NCBI GenBank assembly: GCA_965662725.1
Contig: CBFIIT010000050.1
Span: forward strand, 1 to 7,504
DNA length: 7,504 bases
Direction of reading: 5' to 3'
Origin: UBA8337 sp965662725
GTDB lineage: Bacteria; Pseudomonadota; Alphaproteobacteria; RS24
Shown: piece after piece, positions 1 through 4,830 of the stretch
Position numbering within the stretch: position 1 is the first letter of the stretch
How the letters are laid out: every line of letters starts with the position of its first letter
Program-made: the position numbers and the translations under genes
The notes under the pieces: generated by a model
The model's database searches: none
What the model was told of the DNA's origin: nothing
What the model saw: only the letters and a program-made list of their open reading frames with translations

Positions 1-844
1 AGCCGCCGGTCTCAACACCGATTTCGCGCAGCACCGCAATCGAGGCATTGCGCATGATTTGATATTCGCGATCGGTCAGCGTCAGGGCAGGGGCGACGGT
101 GATGCTGTCGCCGGTATGCACACCCATCGGGTCAACATTTTCAATCGAGCAAATAATGATGCAATTATCCGCTTTGTCGCGGACAACTTCCATCTCATAT
201 TCTTTCCAGCCAAGCACGCTTTCCTCAACCAGCACTTCTGTTACCGGTGAGGCGTCGAGACCGCCTTCAATAATTGTGATGAACTCTTCGCGATTATAAG
301 CAATGCCGCCGCCGGTGCCGCCCATGGTAAAGCTGGGGCGAATAATCGTCGGCAAGCCGACAAATTCCAATGCTTCCAAAGCTTCTTCCAGCGTATTGGC
401 GACTTTAGAACGCGGGCTTTCCAAGCCGATTTTATCCATTGCTTCGCGGAATAAAAGCCGGTCTTCCGCCTTGTTAATCGCTTCCAGATCAGCGCCGATA
501 AGCTGTACATTTTGCTTTTCCAAAGTGCCGTTTTCAGCCAAGGCAATGGCCGTGTTCAGCGCGGTTTGGCCACCCATGGTCGGCAGCAAAGCGTCGGGCT
601 TTTCTTTCTCAATAATCTTGGCGACAATATCCGGCGTAATCGGCTCAATATAGGTCGCATCGGCCAATTCCGGATCGGTCATAATCGTCGCCGGATTGGA
701 GTTCACCAGAATGACGCGATAGCCTTCTTCCTTCAGGGCTTTACATGCTTGCGCGCCGGAATAGTCAAACTCGCAGGCTTGGCCGATAACAATCGGGCCG
801 GCGCCGATAATCATAATGCTTGAAAGGTCAGTGCGTTTTGGCAT
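1..844 (-). CDS. carB: Carbamoyl-phosphate synthase large subunit, N-terminal part (truncated by window edge)
   Basis: CarB uses ammonia delivered from CarA, bicarbonate and two ATP to make carbamoyl phosphate for pyrimidine and arginine synthesis in the cytoplasm. Reading the minus strand from the ATG at 844-842 gives 281 codons with no stop up to the window edge. The family is about 1070 residues, so only the first quarter is visible. It opens with MPKRTDLSSIMIIGAGPIVI, then GQACEFDYSGAQA, VNSNPATIMTDPE and PTMGGQTALN of the pre-ATP-grasp domain. The first ATP-grasp domain follows, with an AEDR motif near residue 129, IIRPSFTMGGTGGGIAYN near 167-184, and MGVHTGDS around residue 243. Numbering runs nearly level with E. 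coli CarB. The start codon shares its A with the carA stop (TGATG). A GGAG at 855-852 lies 7 nt upstream, inside carA, so the two genes are very probably translationally coupled. No visible damage. Confidence 0.97.
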   Translation of the reverse strand, partial: MPKRTDLSSIMIIGAGPIVIGQACEFDYSGAQACKALKEEGYRVILVNSNPATIMTDPELADATYIEPITPDIVAKIIEKEKPDALLPTMGGQTALNTAIALAENGTLEKQNVQLIGADLEAINKAEDRLLFREAMDKIGLESPRSKVANTLEEALEALEFVGLPTIIRPSFTMGGTGGGIAYNREEFITIIEGGLDASPVTEVLVEESVLGWKEYEMEVVRDKADNCIIICSIENVDPMGVHTGDSITVAPALTLTDREYQIMRNASIAVLREIGVETGG

Positions 845-2004
845 CAGGCGTCTCCCCGCATGGCGGTTACAAAGCGGTCAAATAAATAGTGGCTGTCTTG
901 CGGTCCGGGCGAAGCCTCAGGGTGATATTGCACTGAGAAGACCGGCTTGTCTTTCAATGCAATGCCGCAATTTGTGCCGTCAAAAAGACTGATATGGGTT
1001 TCTTCCACCGTCTCCGGCAGGCTGTCACGGTCAACCGTAAAGCCGTGATTCATTGAGGTTATTTCTACCTTGCCGGTGGTTAAATCTTTCACCGGATGAT
1101 TGGCCCCATGATGGCCTTGTTTCATTTTTACCGTCTGCGCGCCCAAGGCCCGCGCCAGCATTTGATGGCCCAAGCAAATGCCGAAAACCGGTTTGCCGCT
1201 GGCGACAAGCTTTGCGATCTCGGCAACGGCATAATCGCCGGTAGCGGCCGGGTCACCCGGGCCGTTTGATAGAAATATACCATCCGGCGCAGCTGCCAAA
1301 ACATCATCGGCCTTGCTGTCGGCAGGCAATACGGAGACGCGGCATCCGGCTTCGACCAGACAGCGCAAAATGTTTTTCTTCACGCCGAAATCAAGCGCAA
1401 CGACATGCGGTCCGTCATTGCCGCCGCCAAAGCCTTCATCCCAAACCCAGCGGCCCTCGGTCCAATCATAATTGTCAGCGCTGGTGACATTGGCGGCCAA
1501 GTCAGCCCCTTCCAAACCGGCAAATCCGTCAAGCGCAGCCTGTAAGGCGTCAATGTCAAATTCGCCTTTCGGGTCATGCGCCAAGACCGCATTGAACATG
1601 CCGTTTTCGCGAATATGCGCCGTAATGGAGCGCGTATCGACACCGCTAATGCCGACCAGCCCTTTTTGTTGCAGCCAGTCATTCAGATGCGCGGTATTGC
1701 GATAATTGGCCGGTTCGGTAATTGCCTCGCGAATAATCATGCCATGCGCGGCGCGCGGATTTTTGCCGTTTGAGGTTTCGACATCCTCATCATTGGTACC
1801 GACATTGCCGATATGCGGAAAGGTGAAAGTCACGATTTGTCCGGCATAAGACGGGTCGGTCAGAATTTCTTGATAACCCGTCATGGCCGTGTTGAAGCAA
1901 ACTTCACCAACCGTATGACCGGCATGGCCGATGCCATAGCCATAAAATTTCTCACCGCTATCGGTCAGCAGCAGGGCTGTTTTTATCGGCGGTTGCCAAC
2001 TCAT
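844..2004 (-). CDS. carA: Carbamoyl-phosphate synthase small (glutaminase) subunit
   Basis: CarA hydrolyses glutamine and channels the ammonia to CarB. The protein has 386 residues, close to the E. coli length of 382. The N-terminal CPSase small-chain domain (about residues 8-140) contains GEVCFNTAMTGYQEILTDPS, YAGQIVTFTFPHIGNVG and GISGVDTRSITAHIRENG. The class I glutamine amidotransferase domain (about 200-383) contains LSNGPGDP, the nucleophile elbow GICLGHQ with Cys277, and HPEASPGPQD with His361 and Glu363. The 84-residue spacing from Cys to His matches the E. coli triad (269, 353, 355). The ATG at 2004-2002 is preceded by AGGAG at 2015-2011 with 6 nt between them. It is the first gene of a carAB unit and lies behind a leader with an intrinsic terminator, so attenuation control is likely. 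Its first 44 bases are also crossed, in another frame, by a leader reading frame. Confidence 0.98.
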   Translation of the reverse strand: MSWQPPIKTALLLTDSGEKFYGYGIGHAGHTVGEVCFNTAMTGYQEILTDPSYAGQIVTFTFPHIGNVGTNDEDVETSNGKNPRAAHGMIIREAITEPANYRNTAHLNDWLQQKGLVGISGVDTRSITAHIRENGMFNAVLAHDPKGEFDIDALQAALDGFAGLEGADLAANVTSADNYDWTEGRWVWDEGFGGGNDGPHVVALDFGVKKNILRCLVEAGCRVSVLPADSKADDVLAAAPDGIFLSNGPGDPAATGDYAVAEIAKLVASGKPVFGICLGHQMLARALGAQTVKMKQGHHGANHPVKDLTTGKVEITSMNHGFTVDRDSLPETVEETHISLFDGTNCGIALKDKPVFSVQYHPEASPGPQDSHYLFDRFVTAMRGDA

Positions 2005-2095
2005 GTTTCACTCCTGAAAATGATGCGTGCGGCAGGCAAAAAAAGGCCCCCATCGCTTCTGCGAAGGAGGCAAACGGAATGGCAATGACGCCCAT
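1958..2095 (-). CDS. Putative 45-codon leader peptide of carAB
   Basis: A short reading frame that I do not recognise as a known family. It begins at ATG 2095-2093 and ends at TAG 1960-1958, 44 nt inside carA and out of frame with it. An AAGGG at 2106-2102 lies 6 nt before the ATG as a modest Shine-Dalgarno site. The peptide begins MGVIAIPFASFAEAMGAFFC and holds five phenylalanines, but it shows no run of arginine codons. The predicted transcript start near 2127 is about 32 nt upstream. The frame runs through the whole terminator hairpin and its T tract. In E. coli, the 44-residue pyrL leader is likewise translated through the pyrBI attenuator so that a closely following ribosome blocks the hairpin. 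Inference: this frame does the same for carAB. It could instead be a chance open frame, since 45 codons is short. Confidence 0.45.
   Translation of the reverse strand: MGVIAIPFASFAEAMGAFFCLPHASFSGVKHELATADKNSPAADR
2011..2015 (-). promoter_or_regulatory. Shine-Dalgarno site of carA
   Basis: AGGAG on the minus strand, 6 nt before the carA ATG. It supports the start at 2004. The site lies inside the leader reading frame, so ribosomes translating the leader would pass over it. Confidence 0.7.
2038..2071 (-). terminator. Intrinsic terminator / attenuator in the carA leader
   Basis: On the minus strand, GCCTCC (2071-2066) pairs with GGGGGC (2051-2046) over six pairs including one U-G. A T/T mismatch follows (2065/2052), then TCGC (2064-2061) pairs with GCGA (2056-2053) around an AGAA loop. 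After one C there are seven Ts (2044-2038). This is a full rho-independent terminator. It sits 34 nt upstream of the carA start and downstream of the carA promoter candidate, so it can only make sense as an attenuator of carAB or as a stop for a short leader RNA. It lies inside the 45-codon leader frame. Confidence 0.8.
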
Positions 2096-2133
2096 GAGGA
2101 ACCCTTTTCTGTACGAGCCAAATTGGACGGGAA

Positions 2134-2160
2134 GCTATAGAAAGCACCCGACACGGTCAA
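2134..2160 (-). promoter_or_regulatory. Candidate carAB promoter
   Basis: Minus-strand TTGACC (2160-2155) and TATAGC (2139-2134), spaced 15 bp. Read in the Caulobacter-type pattern TTGACNS-N10-14-GCTANAWC, it is TTGACCG, 12 bases, TCTATAGC, which is a better fit. The transcript would start near 2127 and give a leader of about 120 nt. A small palindrome, CCAATTTGG (2126-2118), lies just downstream of the expected start. Confidence 0.6.
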
Positions 2161-2211
2161 GCCAGCATTGCAAGATTCTGGTGATTAAAAAAGCGCAATG
2201 AAATCAATGAG

Positions 2212-2254
2212 TAAGGAGGCGTAAAAAGTGATGATGTGGATATGTCGCAGGTAA
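2212..2254 (+). promoter_or_regulatory. Strong Shine-Dalgarno site with an eight-codon reading frame
   Basis: TAAGGAGG at 2212-2219 is followed 8 nt later by GTG at 2228 (or ATG at 2231). Translation gives only MMMWICRR before TAA at 2252-2254. A partly complementary CTCCTTTAC lies at 2264-2272 and could hide the site in a hairpin with one bulge. A ten-base direct repeat, GTAAAAAGYG, occurs at 2221-2230 and 2251-2260. Possible regulatory leader, decayed gene or chance. No obvious promoter lies just upstream. Confidence 0.25.
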
Positions 2255-2310
2255 AAAGCGAATCTCCTTTACCGCATCTGCACGTTCGTTACATGATTCT
2301 ATTCTGCGGC

Positions 2311-2339
2311 GATTGCCAAGTGATAAGGGTGATTGCCAA
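2311..2339 (+). repeat. Paired direct repeat GATTGCCAA, 20-bp period
   Basis: GATTGCCAA occurs exactly at 2311-2319 and again at 2331-2339. The 20-bp offset is close to two helical turns, so both copies would face the same side of the DNA. The second copy contains the predicted yqeY -35 box (TTGCCA, 2333-2338). This suits a pair of binding sites for a regulator, but the short repeat could also be chance. Confidence 0.4.
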
Positions 2340-2361
2340 ACCGGATGCGATGGCATATATC
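2333..2361 (+). promoter_or_regulatory. Candidate yqeY-dnaG-rpoD promoter
   Basis: TTGCCA (2333-2338), a 17-bp spacer and TATATC (2356-2361) give a sigma-70-like promoter. The expected start near 2368 would leave a short leader of about 26 nt with the AAGGAGG ribosome site. It favours the yqeY start at 2394 over the in-frame ATG at 2313, which lies upstream of this promoter. Confidence 0.5.
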
Positions 2362-2381
2362 AGCGTGTCCCAGCCGTCACC

Positions 2382-2388
2382 AAGGAGG
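2382..2388 (+). promoter_or_regulatory. Shine-Dalgarno site fixing the yqeY start
   Basis: AAGGAGG, a near-perfect anti-16S match, ends 5 nt before the ATG at 2394. The reading frame is open back to 2313, but the 27 extra residues are unlike the family, so this site decides the start. Confidence 0.85.
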
Positions 2389-2393
2389 CGACC

Positions 2394-2846
2394 ATGCAGG
2401 AGCGTTTCACCGAAGCGCTGAAAGAGGCTCTCAAGAGTCAGGATAAAATCCGTGTTTCAACTTTGCGTCTAATCACGGCCGCAATTAAAGACCGTGATAT
2501 CGCTGCGCGTTCAGCCGATAGCGGCGATGGCGTCAGCGATGAGCAAATTCTTGAAATCCTCGTGAAAATGGTCAAGCAACGCCAAGATGCTGCGACCACT
2601 TATGAGGAAGCCGGACGGCTTGAACTGGCCGAGCAAGAGCGCGCTGAAATTGCCGTTATTGAAGAATTCCTGCCGACACAATTAAGCGATGATGAAATCG
2701 CTGCTGCCGTTGAAGCGGCGATTGCTGAAGTCGGTGCCGCCTCGTTGAAAGATATGGGCAAGGTGATGGGTGCGCTGAAAGGCAAATATGCCGGTCAAAT
2801 GGATTTCGGCAAAGCCGGTGGTCTGGTCAAAGGCAAGCTCGGCTAG
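2394..2846 (+). CDS. yqeY: GatB/YqeY-domain protein
   Basis: This is a 150-residue cytoplasmic protein of the GatB/YqeY family. The family is related to the C-terminal tRNA-binding part of GatB, the amidotransferase subunit that converts Glu-tRNA(Gln) or Asp-tRNA(Asn). The stand-alone role is not well defined. Visible marks: the N-terminal helix ERFTEALKEALKSQDKIRVS with TLRLITAAIKDRDIAAR; then DEQILEILVKMVKQRQDAAT, YEEAGRLELAEQERAEI and IEEFLPTQLSDDEI; and at the end ASLKDMGKVMGALKGKYAGQ followed by MDFGKAGGLVKGKLG, the usual family C-terminus. Length and motif order are normal. The gene is first in a unit with dnaG (66 bp downstream) and rpoD. It occupies the position of rpsU in the E. coli macromolecular-synthesis operon. 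The AAGGAGG site supports the start. Confidence 0.93.
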   Translation: MQERFTEALKEALKSQDKIRVSTLRLITAAIKDRDIAARSADSGDGVSDEQILEILVKMVKQRQDAATTYEEAGRLELAEQERAEIAVIEEFLPTQLSDDEIAAAVEAAIAEVGAASLKDMGKVMGALKGKYAGQMDFGKAGGLVKGKLG

Positions 2847-2912
2847 CTTTCATGCACAGCTAATCGGGAAGACGTGCTGGTCGGCGGTTCGATAAAGCCG
2901 TAAACTAAGCGC

Positions 2913-4799
2913 ATGGCGTTTCCCTCTGGCTTTCTTGATGAAATAAAAAACCGTGTTGCGGTGTCCGATATTGTTGGCCGTAAGGTTAAACTGCAACGTC
3001 GTGGCCGCGAATTTGTCGGCCTCAGCCCGTTTAAACAAGAGCGCACCCCATCCTTTACCGTCAATGATGACAAGCAATTTTATCATTGCTTCTCAACCGG
3101 CAAGCACGGCTCGATTTTTGATTTCATCATGGAAACGGAAGGGCTGAACTTTCCCGAAGCAGTGGAGCGTTTGGCTTCGGAAGCGGGCCTGCAAATGCCT
3201 GCGCAAGACCCACGCGCTGCCGAGCGCGCGCAGCGACAAGCCGGTCTGGTTGACGTCACGGAATTGGCGGCGAAATGGTTTCAGCAACAATTGAAATCAG
3301 CGGCGGCCGATGAGGCGCGTGCCTATTTGGAGCGGCGCGGTGTGACCGAACAATTAATAGAGACTTACGGCATTGGCTATGCGCCGCCTGCGCGCACGGC
3401 GTTGATTGAGTTTTTGTCAGCGCGCAATATGGGCGTTGATAAAATCATTGAGGCAGGCATGGCGATTAAGCCGGATGGCGGCAAAGCGCCCTATGATCGT
3501 TTTCGCGACCGGATTATTTTTCCCATTGCCGATACGAGAGGGCGGGTGATTGCGTTTGGCGGTCGTGCCATGCAGGCAGATGCACCGGCCAAATATCTCA
3601 ACTCGCCGGAAACCCCGCTATTTCATAAAAGCAATGTTTTGTATAATTTTCATCGCGCTCGCCAACCGGCCTATGACAATAATTCGGTTTTGGTGGCGGA
3701 GGGCTATATGGATGTGGTCGGCATGGCTCGCGCCGGTATCGGCCATGCGGTCGCGCCTTTGGGCACAGCATTAACCGAAGAGCAGATTCAACTGGCGTGG
3801 CGCATGGCACCGGAGCCGATATTGTGTCTCGATGGCGACCAAGCCGGATTGCGCGCGGCCTATCGGGCGATTGACCGCGCCTTGCCATTGCTGAAGCCCG
3901 GATATTCATTGCGCTTTGCGATTTTGCCGCCCGGCAAAGACCCGGATGATGTGGTGCGTGAAGGCGGCGCGGAAGCGATGAATGCGATTTTGGGCAAGGC
4001 GATGAGCTTGCTGGATTTAATGTGGGAACGCGAAATTGAAGCGGCTCCTTGGGATACGCCGGAACGCGCTGCGGCGCTTAAAAAGCGATTGCGCGAGGCG
4101 GTCAATCAAGTGCGCGATGGCGATGTGAAGGCGCTTTACGGGCAGGAAATCAAGAAGCGGCTGGATAAATTGCTCGGTGCCGGCAGTAAATTACCGGCCG
4201 GCAGCGGTGGCGGGCGACAATATAAGGCGCAGCCGATTTATCGTGCGCAACCGACTTCAGAAGCGCGCCGCTCTGCTTTGGCGACCGGGGCAGCAGATTG
4301 GTTACCGCGCGAGGCGTTAATTGTGCTGGTGGTGTTCAATCATCCGGCGATTTTGCTGAGCCACCGTGACCTTTTTGAAACCTTGCAAATGCACAGTCCG
4401 GCGCTGGATAAGCTGCGCTTCGATATCCTTGATTATTTTGACAATCTTGATGCTCATACCCCCGACGCTGAAGGGCTTGACAATGGTGCTTTGTCACGGC
4501 ATTTGATAGAGAAGGGAAAGAGGGATATTTGCGCGCGTCTTGCATCCATGCATGAGGCGCGGCGTTTGAGTTTTGCGAAATTAAATAGTGATTTGTCAGA
4601 TGTTTTGGTCGGTTGGCTTGAAGTTACCCACATGCACCATAAATTACAGACATTAGCGGCGGAACAAAAGCTCGCAGAGGCAGAACTCGAAGCAGAATTA
4701 TCGCGCGATGATGGGGCGTCTCAAATTGCGCTGGATCGTCTTTTGGCGATTAAAAATGAAATTGCTGCGCTGGAACAGAAGGATAGTAGCGCTGCTTGA
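2913..4799 (+). CDS. dnaG: DNA primase with degenerate zinc ribbon
   Basis: DnaG makes RNA primers at the replication fork and binds the DnaB helicase through its C-terminus. The 628 residues hold an N-terminal CHC2-type ribbon (about 30-90), a catalytic core with TOPRIM motifs, a Gly-rich linker (about 423-435) and a helical helicase-interaction region (about 462-628). TOPRIM residues are intact: EGYMD (Glu263), DGDQAG (Asp307, Asp309) and GKDPDD (Asp343, Asp345). They sit two residues before their E. coli counterparts. The zinc ligands are not intact. The E. coli Cys40, His43, Cys61 and Cys64 align with Ser38, Lys41, Cys59 and Thr62, so three of four are lost, while the surrounding TPSFTVNDDKQFYHCF fold sequence is kept. 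As I recall, many alphaproteobacterial primases have a similar GLSPF...SGKHG form, so this is probably lineage-specific and not decay. The start is firm: an in-frame TAA lies at 2901-2903. There is no clear Shine-Dalgarno site, so translation may be leaderless or coupled. Confidence 0.97.
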   Translation: MAFPSGFLDEIKNRVAVSDIVGRKVKLQRRGREFVGLSPFKQERTPSFTVNDDKQFYHCFSTGKHGSIFDFIMETEGLNFPEAVERLASEAGLQMPAQDPRAAERAQRQAGLVDVTELAAKWFQQQLKSAAADEARAYLERRGVTEQLIETYGIGYAPPARTALIEFLSARNMGVDKIIEAGMAIKPDGGKAPYDRFRDRIIFPIADTRGRVIAFGGRAMQADAPAKYLNSPETPLFHKSNVLYNFHRARQPAYDNNSVLVAEGYMDVVGMARAGIGHAVAPLGTALTEEQIQLAWRMAPEPILCLDGDQAGLRAAYRAIDRALPLLKPGYSLRFAILPPGKDPDDVVREGGAEAMNAILGKAMSLLDLMWEREIEAAPWDTPERAAALKKRLREAVNQVRDGDVKALYGQEIKKRLDKLLGAGSKLPAGSGGGRQYKAQPIYRAQPTSEARRSALATGAADWLPREALIVLVVFNHPAILLSHRDLFETLQMHSPALDKLRFDILDYFDNLDAHTPDAEGLDNGALSRHLIEKGKRDICARLASMHEARRLSFAKLNSDLSDVLVGWLEVTHMHHKLQTLAAEQKLAEAELEAELSRDDGASQIALDRLLAIKNEIAALEQKDSSAA

Positions 4800-4820
4800 G
4801 ATAATCGTGAGAGGGGTCAC

Positions 4821-4826
4821 GGAGAG
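4821..4826 (+). promoter_or_regulatory. Shine-Dalgarno site of rpoD
   Basis: GGAGAG, with GGAG ending 6 nt before the ATG at 4831, in the 31-bp dnaG-rpoD gap. No terminator is visible in this gap, which is consistent with cotranscription from dnaG. Confidence 0.65.
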
Positions 4827-4830
4827 ATAA

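Larger units (their letters stand above)
2005..2393. other. Divergent carA / yqeY regulatory region
   Basis: This 389 bp stretch has no conventional gene. From left to right it holds the carA Shine-Dalgarno site, the attenuator, the start of the leader frame, the carA promoter, a strong unassigned Shine-Dalgarno site with a tiny frame (2212-2254), the two GATTGCCAA repeats, the yqeY promoter candidate and the yqeY Shine-Dalgarno site. I see nothing convincing in 2273-2310. Confidence 0.7.

Noticed and set aside
2313..2393. 27-residue N-terminal extension of yqeY
   Set aside because: No ribosome site at 2313, upstream of the promoter candidate and unlike the family. The AAGGAGG site at 2382-2388 points to 2394.
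2236..2421. 61-codon plus frame across the yqeY start
   Set aside because: GTG start 16 nt from the nearest ribosome site. It overlaps yqeY in another frame, crosses the predicted promoter and has no recognisable domain.
2835..2849. AAGCT / AGCTT hairpin at the yqeY stop as a terminator
   Set aside because: Five weak pairs and only three Ts follow; too weak to stop transcription before dnaG.
4477..4510. Internal rpoD promoter in dnaG (TTGACA at 4477-4482)
   Set aside because: The -35 is perfect, but the best -10 (TTTGAT) needs 19-bp spacing and the hexamer is weak; chance within coding sequence cannot be excluded.
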